Notes: a model not told the origin generated them from the letters alone. A DNA stretch of 42,224 nt from an uncultured Synechococcales cyanobacterium (GCA_903897715.1 CAIUCS010000118.1:1-42224); one strand, 5' to 3'; positions 10,305 to 19,075 are shown, counted from the stretch's first letter. Numbers and translations are program-made.

Positions 10305-11576
10305 ATGAATTCATTTCCATCCTGGGTTTTCCCGAATCATCCCTTGATTCAACGTCAATCCATTCAACCCAATGACCCAACCAACGATTTGGTAGAGCCA
10401 TGGTCAGATTCATGGCCCCATCCCCCCCTTTACCAGCAGCAAGACCCTGGTAATGAATCGGTTCCTGTTCCATCTGAATTGAGTCAGCTAGGGGATTGGT
10501 TTAAGGAAGTCCTATCCTTCTATCAGTGGTCGCAATTTCCAGGGTTGGACTATGTTTTTTTAGCACTGTTGAGTTTGACAACAGTCTTGTCATCCTTTAC
10601 AGAGCCTGTGACAGCTACTCTTCGCCCTGGCGATCGCGGTGAAGACGTGTTTACATTGCAGTCAAGTTTACAAAAAGCGGGTTATAACCCAGGACCCATC
10701 GATGGGGTGTATGGCAAACAAACTCAACAGGCAGTTCGTCAATTTCAACGGGATCGCAAGTTGCTCTCCGACGGTATTGCCGGCAACCAAACCCTGGGTA
10801 AATTAAAAAGTGGTTCTACTTCCATGGTCGGGGGTCCCAGTATTACAAAAGAAGTAGATGTGATGGAACTTCAACAATTATTGACAAACCAGGGATTTTT
10901 TACTGCCCAGATCAATGGTATTTATGGACCACGGACTCACAATGCTGTCAGAAAAGCTCAACAATCCTTTGGGCTTCTGGTGGATGGAATTGCTGGACCA
11001 CGAACCATGGCAGCACTGAGAAGATCCCAATCATTGACACCTAAAAAAAATCCGAATCCCATCCCGCAAAATTCACTTGGAACAACAAGCACTATTAATG
11101 TATTTGAGTTGCAAGACCTATTGGCTGAGCAGGGTTTTTTCAACGGACCTAAAAATGGAATTTACGGTCCATTGACCCGTAAAGCAGTTAGGGATGCCCA
11201 AGCAGCCCATGGATTGGTGGTGGATGGAATTGCTGGACCACGAACCATGGCAGCTTTACGCAATCAAGTCTCCGCTACCTCCCAGGGTAATCCAAGGACG
11301 AATCCCACCCCCCCAAGTTTACTCACTGTACCGGAACCACCGCCAGAAAATCTGGCTGACACATTGGCGGCTGCAAACACAGAAAATAATAGTCCTGATG
11401 TTTTATATCTACAACAGTTACTACATCGGAATGGATTTTATCAAGGTTCTATAGATGGTATTTTTGGTCAACGCACCCGTAATGCTGTCTCCAAGGCTCA
11501 AAGAACCTTAGGGTTGGTAGTAGATGGAATCCCCGGACCTAAAACGTTGCAAGCATTAAAGAAAAATGTAAATTAA
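10305..11576 (+). CDS. Membrane-anchored protein with four peptidoglycan-binding repeats
   Basis: The protein is 423 residues. The first 75 are polar and Pro/Gln-rich, followed by one hydrophobic segment at about 82-98 (VFLALLSLTTVLSSF), then four PG_binding_1 domains. Each has the pattern LQxxLxxxGFxxxxxDGxYGxxTxxAVxxxQ, then DGIAGPxTxxAL. The repeats begin near residues 106, 183, 263 and 355 and are joined by Pro/Asn/Ser-rich linkers. The arrangement suggests a single-pass protein with its repeats in the periplasm on the wall. No hydrolase domain is visible, so it is a binder or anchor rather than an enzyme. The ATG at 10305 was preferred to a TTG at 10290. Two repeats share an identical 37-bp DNA stretch. 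Its stop overlaps the stop of the next gene. Confidence 0.85.
   Translation: MNSFPSWVFPNHPLIQRQSIQPNDPTNDLVEPWSDSWPHPPLYQQQDPGNESVPVPSELSQLGDWFKEVLSFYQWSQFPGLDYVFLALLSLTTVLSSFTEPVTATLRPGDRGEDVFTLQSSLQKAGYNPGPIDGVYGKQTQQAVRQFQRDRKLLSDGIAGNQTLGKLKSGSTSMVGGPSITKEVDVMELQQLLTNQGFFTAQINGIYGPRTHNAVRKAQQSFGLLVDGIAGPRTMAALRRSQSLTPKKNPNPIPQNSLGTTSTINVFELQDLLAEQGFFNGPKNGIYGPLTRKAVRDAQAAHGLVVDGIAGPRTMAALRNQVSATSQGNPRTNPTPPSLLTVPEPPPENLADTLAAANTENNSPDVLYLQQLLHRNGFYQGSIDGIFGQRTRNAVSKAQRTLGLVVDGIPGPKTLQALKKNVN
10978..11014 (+). repeat. 37-bp perfect direct repeat inside a coding sequence, copy 1
   Basis: It is identical to 11218-11254, exactly 240 bp (80 codons) downstream, and encodes the VDGIAGPRTMAA segment ending domains 2 and 3 of the peptidoglycan-binding protein. 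The flanking DNA of the two domains is diverged. Confidence 0.85.
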
Positions 11577-12319
11577 AAAGCCGTCCAATGATCGCCCTGG
11601 TTAGTTTCGACTTTCGTTAATGCCTCCCGTAATCCTACCCAATCCATCTCATGAACTGGGCATTGTTTAACCATACATCCGTCCTGTAAATAAATAGCTT
11701 GGGTGGCAAATTCTTCAGCCAATTCCAATTGATGACTGGCCATGATGATGGTTAGGGAGCGTTCATTTATTAAATCTCGAAGTAAGTTGAAAATCGTATT
11801 ACTGCGACCATAATCTAACGATGACGTGGGTTCATCTAACAGTAACACCTGGGGTTGAATGGTAAGAGCACGGGCAATAGCTACCATTTGTCGTTGACCC
11901 ACAGATAGCTCTGTTTCTCGACGCTTCCACCATTCTCTAGAGAGTTGAAGACGTTCTTGCCAAAAGCGTATCGATTTTTGAATTTTATTGGCAGAGTAGC
12001 CCCTTAGTTGTAAAGGGTAAGCTAACGCCTCTTCAACGGTCATCCCTAATAATTTGGATTCTTGCAAGACCAATGTAACCTGCTGACGTAATTCTCCAAT
12101 TGGAATAGTTTGAATATCCCGTTGATTGTAATAAATATGACCTTTAGATGGGTCTTGGAGACGATTTAGTAACCGTAAAACTGACGTTTTACCACAACCC
12201 GAAGCTCCTACCAGGACTAACCATTCACCTTTGGCTACCTCAAATGATAGATCCCGTAGCCGGTATTCTTTGCTAAAAGAACCTATTAAACTCACCTGTT
12301 CCAGCTTTATAGATGCCAT
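11573..12319 (-). CDS. ABC transporter ATP-binding protein, stand-alone
   Basis: This 248-residue nucleotide-binding domain is complete: Walker A GASGCGKT (38-45), Q-loop at LVLQESK, signature LSVGQ (138-142), Walker B VLLLDEP (158-164) and switch His in MASHQ. It belongs broadly with the short ATPases of FetA/YbbL and amino-acid or phosphate type importers; the substrate cannot be told. No permease or binding-protein gene is adjacent, so its partner must lie elsewhere. The stop codon overlaps that of the convergent peptidoglycan-binding gene (11573-11576). The ATG at 12319 is a natural start with the strand beginning MASIKLEQVSL. Confidence 0.88.
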   Translation of the reverse strand: MASIKLEQVSLIGSFSKEYRLRDLSFEVAKGEWLVLVGASGCGKTSVLRLLNRLQDPSKGHIYYNQRDIQTIPIGELRQQVTLVLQESKLLGMTVEEALAYPLQLRGYSANKIQKSIRFWQERLQLSREWWKRRETELSVGQRQMVAIARALTIQPQVLLLDEPTSSLDYGRSNTIFNLLRDLINERSLTIIMASHQLELAEEFATQAIYLQDGCMVKQCPVHEMDWVGLREALTKVETNQGDHWTAF

Positions 12320-12370
12320 GAAAATAGAAAATGATAAACAAAGTACGGAATTGAAAGGAAGATAGGGTAG

Positions 12371-12443
12371 CCGTTCCCACCTCCCCCGGTAGAGAGGCTT
12401 ACGGGCTACGCCCGCTGATTCCTTCCCTAGGGGGAGTGAACGG
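12371..12443. repeat. Long imperfect inverted repeat with nested hairpin
   Basis: The outer arms are CCGTTCCCACCTCCCCC (12371-12387) and GGGGGAGTGAACGG (12430-12443), which pair with small bulges. Nested inside is CGGGC-TAC-GCCCG (12402-12414). The element lies about 50 bp upstream of the ABC ATPase start and downstream of the DUF2227 gene on the same strand. It may be a terminator or attenuator, or a palindromic mobile repeat of the kind left by IS200/IS605-type elements in cyanobacteria. There is no U-rich run typical of an intrinsic terminator. Confidence 0.55.
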
Positions 12444-12465
12444 TTACAGGATAAGGATTTAGTTG

Positions 12466-13026
12466 TTAACGTTTGCGATTTCTAGGATGTTTAGATTTTT
12501 TGGATAGGATTGCACAAATCCCCCTTTCCTTGATTCGCTTGTAGTGGGTCACACTAAAGTCAGCTAAACTATGACTCATGGCTCCTAGTTCTAATCCGAT
12601 GATCAAGAATAAGCCGGTTTTCCCATGTTGACGAATGAAAGAACGGATAATAAAATCAAGTTTATCCCACGTTAAAGAACCTAAAAGAAGGTCGTTGGTG
12701 ATGGCCACCCCTACAATTCCCATCAGTCCCATCCAAAATGTTAAGTAAAGAATTCGTAGGGTAGTACCAATAATGGGGGCATGGGACAGGGGAGACCGGT
12801 GACGAATGCTGGCACGGTAAGGTAACCATATCCACCGTAACCATCCCCATCGTTTATAGGGATGGGAATGAATATCTAAGTCTGGACTTAGCATAAACCC
12901 CCCTAATAAATAGCCAACGGTTAACACCAGGGTAAACCAAGGACTGCGGGTACGATCAAGGGCTATTAATAGGATTAAGGGGAATGTCCAAAATGTAATA
13001 CGGTCATGGGTACGTCCAGCGGGCAT
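12466..13026 (-). CDS. DUF2227 putative metal-binding membrane protein
   Basis: The 186-residue protein is of a type common in cyanobacteria. It shows the sequence order MPAGRTHDRIT, SPDLDIHSHPYKRWG and YRASIRHRSPLSHAP, with His/Asp residues placed as in DUF2227 and in YdjM-like membrane-bound metal-dependent hydrolases. Three or four hydrophobic segments (about 12-27, 35-50, 90-113 and 140-155) indicate an integral membrane protein. The function is unproven; metal binding is inferred from the conserved His and Asp residues. The C-terminus is strongly basic. The start ATG at 13026 is only 16 bp from a small plus-strand frame that starts in the opposite direction. Confidence 0.82.
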   Translation of the reverse strand: MPAGRTHDRITFWTFPLILLIALDRTRSPWFTLVLTVGYLLGGFMLSPDLDIHSHPYKRWGWLRWIWLPYRASIRHRSPLSHAPIIGTTLRILYLTFWMGLMGIVGVAITNDLLLGSLTWDKLDFIIRSFIRQHGKTGLFLIIGLELGAMSHSLADFSVTHYKRIKERGICAILSKKSKHPRNRKR

Positions 13027-13042
13027 AGGAGGCTTTCAATCT

Positions 13043-13291
13043 ATGATTCTAACCAACTATAGTACCCCGTGTATTCAACGTGTATTACAGTGGAAGACCC
13101 CATACTCTCTGGAAGTGGTGAGCCATGGTAACAATGGAGGTCATCACTGGTTTAACCCTGGTTGCCAATGCACCAATGTTTCTCAATTCAAACTAACCAT
13201 TGATAAGATTTGTAATCTGGCTACTGGTTGTTTAGCAAAAGGATTTCCTCCCTCCAAGTACAAAAACCATTGGATACTATACAGTTCATAA
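13043..13291 (+). CDS. Possible small protein ahead of the flippase gene
   Basis: This 82-codon frame starts at an ATG at 13043 that has an AGGAGG sequence 10 bp upstream (13027-13032) and ends 6 bp before the flippase ATG, a spacing that would suit translational coupling. The product is soluble, with four Cys and several His residues (HGNNGGHHWFNPGCQC at about 28-43), but matches no family that I know. The well-placed Shine-Dalgarno sequence is the argument for it. Its odd composition is the argument against. Confidence 0.33.
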   Translation: MILTNYSTPCIQRVLQWKTPYSLEVVSHGNNGGHHWFNPGCQCTNVSQFKLTIDKICNLATGCLAKGFPPSKYKNHWILYSS

Positions 13292-13297
13292 AAATAC

Positions 13298-14788
13298 ATG
13301 ATTTTATCAATTAGTTCTTTTGTAGTAAATAGCTTCTGGGTTGGAACTGGCGCTCTTGTTACACGATTTTCTAGTTTTTTAGTTCTCCCTTTTTTAGCTA
13401 GACTCCTTGGTCCTAGAGAGTTAGGTTTATATAATTTGATACAAGCCACCATCCAAGCTGCAGATGGTTTAGCAAATGTAGGGGCAGATGTATCGATTCA
13501 TCGAAATGGAGCCCAATATGGAGTGTCTAAGCCCGAAGCTTTAGGAAGATTATTTGGGGTTGGTGCCTGTTTAATTATAAGTTCGGGTTTGATTATTTCA
13601 ACCCTATTGTGGATAACAAAAAGGCAAATTGCAACTCAATGGTTAGGTGACTCTAGAGTTGAATTATGGTTAACTTGGGCAAGTATCATTGTTTTTACAC
13701 AGATCGCTGGAAATCCTGCCTGGTTATATATGCTGGCTCTAAAAGCTTTCCGTGAATTTGCCATCAGACAATCTGTAATAGCCATTAGCAGTATCATCCT
13801 TTCATGTACGTTAACTTTATTTTTTGGGTTGTCAGGTGCAATTATTAGTTTACTGGTGATTGCTTTAATTAATCTAATTATTGGTTGGTACTTAGCTTTA
13901 TTAATTCTCAGGAAACATAATATTTTCTTGAGAATTAATAACTTTCTCCATGAGTCTCTAACCATATTTAAATTAGGACTCCCATTTTATTTTTCCAATG
14001 CATTCAATTATTTTATAAGTCTTCCGTTATTGGGCTATGTTGGACAGACAAGTGGGTTTGATCAATTAGGGTATTTACGAGTAGCTCAATCCCTGTCGCA
14101 ATTTATTACTTTTTTGCCTACTGTAATAGCGCCTGTAATTATTTCTGAACTGTCAATTAACCTGGTTGAAGACCCTATCATATATAGGAGAAACAAATCA
14201 TTTCACTTAAGAACTTTATGGTTTATAATATTACTAGTTACACTATTAATATCCATTAGTTTAGAGCATTTAATTCCGTTGTTATTTGGATTGAAATACT
14301 CAAATGCAATTCCTTTATCCCGACTAACTATTTGGATTGCGGCGGTTACCTCCTTATATGGTATATTTAACCAATATTTAGTCTGTATCGGTAATACTAT
14401 AATTATTAGTTCAATTCAAATCTTTGGTGCTATCATCAATTTAGTTTTGGCAATAGTATTGATTCCCAACTTAGGATCAATGGGCTTTCTTATTGCTCAA
14501 TTCTTAAGTGTTGTGATTATTGCATTTTTATACTTAAAACCGAGTTTAGATGATATAAAACATGATAACAACAAAATTCTTTATTTAAGTTTACTCACCA
14601 TGGCATTCATGCTGTGCACATTTGGAATTCCTTTTATATTTAAGGATAGGTGGATCAATACTATAATTTTTTCGTTTATTTTTATTTTCGCAAGTATTAA
14701 TAGCTATCAATTTCTGTTTTTAGAGGATGAACGATCTTATATTTACTTGAAATTCAACCAGTATTTTAAACTTTCCCAATTACCCTAA
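13298..14788 (+). CDS. Polysaccharide flippase (Wzx/RfbX type, MATE-like superfamily)
   Basis: This 496-residue protein is almost entirely hydrophobic, with about 12 to 14 membrane segments. It starts MILSISSFVVNSFWVGTGALVTRFSSFLVLPFLARLLGP, the usual opening of O-antigen and capsule flippases (helix 1 followed by an LLGPxxxGxYNL loop). Such proteins move undecaprenyl-linked oligosaccharides across the inner membrane. No glycosyltransferase or polymerase cluster surrounds it, so it is an orphan here. Its DNA is markedly richer in A+T than its neighbours, which is common for flippases and would also fit horizontal transfer. Confidence in the family is high; the exported substrate is unknown. 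Confidence 0.87.
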   Translation: MILSISSFVVNSFWVGTGALVTRFSSFLVLPFLARLLGPRELGLYNLIQATIQAADGLANVGADVSIHRNGAQYGVSKPEALGRLFGVGACLIISSGLIISTLLWITKRQIATQWLGDSRVELWLTWASIIVFTQIAGNPAWLYMLALKAFREFAIRQSVIAISSIILSCTLTLFFGLSGAIISLLVIALINLIIGWYLALLILRKHNIFLRINNFLHESLTIFKLGLPFYFSNAFNYFISLPLLGYVGQTSGFDQLGYLRVAQSLSQFITFLPTVIAPVIISELSINLVEDPIIYRRNKSFHLRTLWFIILLVTLLISISLEHLIPLLFGLKYSNAIPLSRLTIWIAAVTSLYGIFNQYLVCIGNTIIISSIQIFGAIINLVLAIVLIPNLGSMGFLIAQFLSVVIIAFLYLKPSLDDIKHDNNKILYLSLLTMAFMLCTFGIPFIFKDRWINTIIFSFIFIFASINSYQFLFLEDERSYIYLKFNQYFKLSQLP

Positions 14789-14834
14789 GCGAATTTCTTA
14801 TTAATTACTTTCCAGGGTATTATCAAACATGATT

Positions 14835-15007
14835 ATCTATCAGATGGTTGACTGACAAAAGTTGTACGCCCTCCCCCCCAACCCCTCTCCCAGGGGGCGA
14901 GGGGAGCCCATCCACCCCTCCGGTTCCCTCTCCCATCGGGAGAGGGCTAGGGTGAGGGCTTTCGGGGTTTTGGCTGAGACGTTTTGTCAGTCAATCAGAT
15001 CTATCAG
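14835..15007. mobile_element. MITE, family B, copy 1, with 9-bp target duplication
   Basis: The element spans 14844-14998 (155 bp). The left end reads ATGGTTGACTGACAAAA and the right end, inverted, CTGATTGACTGACAAAA. It is bounded by the perfect direct repeat ATCTATCAG (14835-14843 and 14999-15007). The interior is GC-rich, contains inverted blocks (CCCTCTCCCATCGGGAGAGGG) and has no coding capacity. A nearly identical copy lies at 41246-41399 with a different 9-bp duplication, which shows that both moved by transposition. A 9-bp duplication and ends beginning CTG are compatible with an IS4-like transposase acting in trans; that assignment is inference. The rest of this 14789-15171 spacer holds no gene. 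Confidence 0.9.
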
Positions 15008-15171
15008 TTTAATTTTATGATTATTGCCAAATGTTGACATTAAATTTTAGAGCCTATATGCGTTGTTACACCCTAGGTTATGGTTGGATTTCATATCCGT
15101 AAAACTTTTTACGAAAGCCATTGAGTCTTTTTCTTCAACCAAAGTCAACTAAACTGAATTAGAACAACTTC

Positions 15172-15870
15172 ATGATTTTACCAACCGTTATTTTACCGGG
15201 TTATTTTGCTAGTTGGAGGGACTATACTCCCCTATTCCAATTGCTACAACAACAGGGTATACCAACTGCCATTGTTCCATTGGTGAAACGAGACTGGTTG
15301 CCTACAGTGGGTGGACGTTCCATGGTGCCCATCTTGCGCCTATTACACCAAACTGTGGAGCAAATCCTGAGAAAAGAGGGTGGGGGGCAGGTGAATTTAA
15401 TTGGTCATTCCGCCGGGGGATGGATTGGACGGATTTATCTAGGGGAACAACCCTATTGTATCCACGGCGATGTGGACAAACACGCTAACTTATGGGGGCA
15501 CCATTCCCGGATTGCCACCCTCGTCACCTTGGGCACTCCCCATAGTAGTGGTGAACGGTGGACCCGTAAAAACTTAGATTTCGTGAACCAAAACTATCCT
15601 GGTGCTTTTTATCCTGATGTGAGTTATGTGTGTGTGGCAGGGAAAGCAGTCTACGGGGAGAGACGATTACAAAATTGGTTCACCTACAGTAGTTATCAAC
15701 TCACTTGTGGTCATGGTCAATGCTGGGGAGATGGGATTACCCCCATTGTTGCCGCTCATCTGACGGGTGCCCATAACCTCACTATAGAAGGAGCAATGCA
15801 TTCTCCATCGGCATCTTTATGGTATGGTTCGCCTCAGTTATTCCCCCGTTGGGGGGCTTATCTGCGGTAA
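15172..15870 (+). CDS. Alpha/beta hydrolase (lipase/esterase-like)
   Basis: The 232-residue protein opens with MILPTVILPGYFAS, the strand-and-oxyanion start of many lipases, and has the nucleophile elbow GHSAGG with Ser80. The probable catalytic His lies near the C-terminus in the EGAMHSPS segment; the acid residue is most likely the Asp in GDGITPIVAAH. The shape is that of PGAP1/LCAT-like cyanobacterial esterases. There is no signal peptide, so a cytoplasmic or membrane-edge site is likely, and the natural ester is unknown. It lies 165 bp downstream of a MITE insertion, so its promoter may sit between the two. The ATG at 15172 is well placed. Confidence 0.86.
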   Translation: MILPTVILPGYFASWRDYTPLFQLLQQQGIPTAIVPLVKRDWLPTVGGRSMVPILRLLHQTVEQILRKEGGGQVNLIGHSAGGWIGRIYLGEQPYCIHGDVDKHANLWGHHSRIATLVTLGTPHSSGERWTRKNLDFVNQNYPGAFYPDVSYVCVAGKAVYGERRLQNWFTYSSYQLTCGHGQCWGDGITPIVAAHLTGAHNLTIEGAMHSPSASLWYGSPQLFPRWGAYLR

Positions 15871-16090
15871 ACTAGGGCGATGCAACCCAAAATTTCTGCT
15901 CGATTTGGAGAATCCCTGTCCCTTTGTCCCAGGCAATCGTTAATTGGATGAAAAACAGAATAAAATGAAGATTCATTCAAGATTCCTGGTGTTTTTTTTT
16001 AACCATACATAATTATTAGAGTCATCTACAGAGTAGGACTTCTAGGAATCAAAGTTCATCAACTGCCAAGGAAGGGATGGGTTCAAACTG

Positions 16091-18133
16091 GTGCAAAAAG
16101 GAACACTCGTTGAATTTAAGGTTCATAATGACCGTCGTTTAGGAATAGTTGAACGACCTGAAGGGAAAAAACTGTGGATAATCTTGGATGAACGATCTCA
16201 ATCCCACACGTTACACCCAAGAGACATCACCTATGAAGGTAGTGACCATTCCTATAGGGTCTCTGACATTCCTTCCTTTCGACAGCAGGTGAATGCTTAT
16301 CTTGATCCTTCAGCTTTAGAAGTGGCATGGGAGTTATGTGTAGAAGAAGGAGAGAGTACCGATCCACAAGGATTAGCTGAAGTTTTATTTTCGTCCCAAA
16401 CTGATATTTGTTGTTATGCAGCCCACTGTCTATTGGTGGAAGATCGAGTTTTCTTTAAGCAACGGGGCGATCGCTACGAACCCCGAACCCAATTACAGGT
16501 GAATGAACTGAAGCATCAAATGACGGTGGCAGCACAACGACAACAGGAGTGGCAGGAGTTCCTTCACCAGATTCAACAAGTATTGACAGCGAACAGCAAT
16601 CAAGTTGAATCTCCTCATTTGGATGGAGCATGGGTCATTCCCCATCGATCCCGCATCGATTCCCTAGAACGATTAGCAACCTTTGGAAATGAAGCGATCC
16701 ACATTACCTATGCTCAAGAATTATTAACTGCATTGGGACGGGCAGGGACTTCAGAAGGGGCATTTCAGTTACTAGTAGACTTAGGATTGTGGAGTTCCCA
16801 TGAAAATCTCATACTGCGGCGCAGTGCTTGTCCAATTCAGTTTTCTGCGAAGGTTATCGATGTGGTTAACGATCGTTTGCAATTTCCACCGATTGATCTT
16901 GATGTTCAACGGCTTGACCTGACTCACCTGAAAGTCTATACCATTGATGACGCAAGTACCACTGAAATTGATGACGGATTGAGTTGGCAAACGGTTGTGG
17001 ATCGGGATGGTGAATGGCATCATCAAATCTGGGTTCACATTGCTGATCCCACCCGATGGCTGTCCCCTGGGGATGAACTGGATCTGGAAGCTCGTCGTCG
17101 AGCCACTACCCTGTATTTACCCACTGGAATGATATCTATGTTTCCAGTTGAATTAGCCACTGGTCCAATGAGTTTAAAGGAAGGAAAGGTATGCTGTTCC
17201 CTTAGTTTTGCCATCACTTTAGACGAAACTGGATCAGTTGCGGACTATAGTATCCACAGTAGTATGATTAAGCCCACCTACCGTCTTACCTACGAAGATG
17301 TGGATGAAATATTAGAACTGGATATTCAGGCGGAACCGGAACTCCTAGGTATTGCCAAGCAAGCTAAACTACGCCGGCAGTGGCGACAATCCCAGGGGGC
17401 AATTAATATTTCCATGCCGGAATCATCAATTAAGGTCTGCGGAGACGAGGTAAAAATAGATCTATTAGATGACTCCCCCTCCCGTAATTTAGTGGCTGAG
17501 ATGATGATTTTAACTGGAGAAGTTGCATCCCTCTATGGGCAACTCCATAGTTTACCATTGCCCTTTCGCCATCAACCACAACCAGAACTCCCTTCTGATG
17601 AGGAACTATTACAATTACCAGCGGGTCCAGTTCGGGATTGTGCAATTCGACGATGTATGCCCCGTAGCGAAATGAGTGTGACTCCGATGCGTCATGCCAG
17701 TTTGGGTTTAAGTACTTACACCCAGGTTACGTCTCCAATTCGTCGATATACTGATCTATTAGCCCATTTTCAAATTAAGGCTCACTTGCGTGGAGATCCA
17801 TTGCCATTTACGTTAGCAAAAATGCAAGAACTCCTCTTGGGGTTAGGGACTGCGGTGGGAGAGGCAGTACAGGTGGAACGTCAAACAAATCGATACTGGG
17901 GACTGGAATATTTACGTCGCCAACCAGGGGAGGTGTGGAATGCGTTGGTTCTACGCTGGTTGAGAGAACATGAAAAGCTGGCATTGGTTTTGTTGGAAGA
18001 CTTAGGCTTGGAATTACCAGCTAAGTTTGGACGGACTTTACAATTGGGCGATCGCGTCTACCTTAAAGTTGTCCATGTGGATCCTCGGCAAGATGTGATC
18101 CATTTTCAAGAAATTCATGATCTCATTGTTTAG
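16091..18133 (+). CDS. Exoribonuclease of the RNase II/R (RNB) family
   Basis: This enzyme degrades RNA processively from the 3' end. The 680-residue protein has an N-terminal SH3/HTH-like region (1-140), the RNB catalytic core from about 275 to 600, and a C-terminal S1-like barrel (about 610-680). The metal-binding centre TIDDASTTEIDDGLSW supplies Asp286, Asp287, Asp294 and Asp295. The second conserved block TSPIRRYTDLLAHFQ is intact, so activity is expected. It is shorter than RNase R of enterobacteria and lacks its clear cold-shock pair, matching the shorter of the two RNB proteins usual in cyanobacteria. It starts at a GTG (16091). The 15871-16090 spacer shows no gene. Confidence 0.93.
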   Translation: MQKGTLVEFKVHNDRRLGIVERPEGKKLWIILDERSQSHTLHPRDITYEGSDHSYRVSDIPSFRQQVNAYLDPSALEVAWELCVEEGESTDPQGLAEVLFSSQTDICCYAAHCLLVEDRVFFKQRGDRYEPRTQLQVNELKHQMTVAAQRQQEWQEFLHQIQQVLTANSNQVESPHLDGAWVIPHRSRIDSLERLATFGNEAIHITYAQELLTALGRAGTSEGAFQLLVDLGLWSSHENLILRRSACPIQFSAKVIDVVNDRLQFPPIDLDVQRLDLTHLKVYTIDDASTTEIDDGLSWQTVVDRDGEWHHQIWVHIADPTRWLSPGDELDLEARRRATTLYLPTGMISMFPVELATGPMSLKEGKVCCSLSFAITLDETGSVADYSIHSSMIKPTYRLTYEDVDEILELDIQAEPELLGIAKQAKLRRQWRQSQGAINISMPESSIKVCGDEVKIDLLDDSPSRNLVAEMMILTGEVASLYGQLHSLPLPFRHQPQPELPSDEELLQLPAGPVRDCAIRRCMPRSEMSVTPMRHASLGLSTYTQVTSPIRRYTDLLAHFQIKAHLRGDPLPFTLAKMQELLLGLGTAVGEAVQVERQTNRYWGLEYLRRQPGEVWNALVLRWLREHEKLALVLLEDLGLELPAKFGRTLQLGDRVYLKVVHVDPRQDVIHFQEIHDLIV

Positions 18134-18172
18134 CGACTTGAACGGTGGGCATGGGAATTAGTCATTTCAGCT

Positions 18173-19075
18173 TTATGGACGGGCTGGATCTGATTGCCGA
18201 AGGCTATACCAATACATGCTACCCACTCCCAAGAAAATAACCAAATAACCAATTGCTTGAACTAGATAAAGTTGTTGGGTATACCCAAATAATGCTTTCA
18301 GTACTAGCCCTGGAAATTGCCGGTCAGGAAGGACTGCGGATAAGTCCCAGACCTGTCGCCCTAAAATGCAAGAATTGACTGGCTGTTGACACCAGTTCAA
18401 TGGACCGAGGTTCATTTGTCCCATGAGAAAAATACTAGATTCAAACTTCCGTAGAGCAGTGATTACTAACCCTGAAATAATCAATAGCAGGACAAAACCC
18501 ATGAATTGGAAAAATACCTTCAGGTTAATCCTGATTCCACCCTGGAAAATCAGTATGCCAATCATGGATGCCCCCGCTAAACCCGCCACAGCCCCCAACA
18601 CTGGTGACCAACCCTGTTGCATTTGGGACCCAACAAATAAAACAGTTTCCACTCCTTCCCGTAACACAGCTACAAAGATTAAAGTAAAAATTCCCCAACC
18701 GTTCCCACCGTTTAAGCTAGCTTCTACGGATTGGATGACTTCATGTTTCAACGTTTTTGCCTGTTTGGTCATCCACACTAACATCCAACTGAGCAAGGCG
18801 ATGGCTACTAGGGCGACACCTCCCTTAACTGCCTGTTCTGCCACTGGGGCATAGTTCCAGTCAGATAACCCCAGAGATTGCAGGCTTAAAACTAAACATA
18901 GCCCTAGGGCGATACTGACCGTTATTCCAAGGGTAACCCCAATGTAAACAAACCGGTTGAGGGAGGAGGCGTTAGCTTTGGATAAACAAGCCAAAACGAT
19001 GCCAATCACCAAGGCTGCTTCGACTCCTTCCCGGAGGGTTACCAAAAAAACAGGTAAGGCGAAAGTGAAATCCAT
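18173..19075 (-). CDS. FTR1-family iron permease
   Basis: This is a high-affinity iron permease of the FTR1/EfeU type in the plasma membrane. The 300-residue protein has about seven membrane helices and both REGxE iron-binding motifs: REGVE at 15-19 in helix 1 and REGVE at 139-143 in helix 4. Between helices 6 and 7 is an external loop with two Cys residues (NWCQQPVNSCILG). No EfeO/EfeB or multicopper oxidase gene is adjacent, although cyanobacterial FTR1 genes are often alone. The gene converges on the RNB exoribonuclease with 39 bp between. No clear Fur box was picked out upstream of 19075. Confidence 0.93.
   Translation of the reverse strand: MDFTFALPVFLVTLREGVEAALVIGIVLACLSKANASSLNRFVYIGVTLGITVSIALGLCLVLSLQSLGLSDWNYAPVAEQAVKGGVALVAIALLSWMLVWMTKQAKTLKHEVIQSVEASLNGGNGWGIFTLIFVAVLREGVETVLFVGSQMQQGWSPVLGAVAGLAGASMIGILIFQGGIRINLKVFFQFMGFVLLLIISGLVITALRKFESSIFLMGQMNLGPLNWCQQPVNSCILGRQVWDLSAVLPDRQFPGLVLKALFGYTQQLYLVQAIGYLVIFLGVGSMYWYSLRQSDPARP

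Noticed and set aside
18423-18854. 143-codon plus-strand frame opposite the FTR1 permease gene
   Set aside because: It is an antisense shadow of a membrane protein gene, without start signals or motifs.
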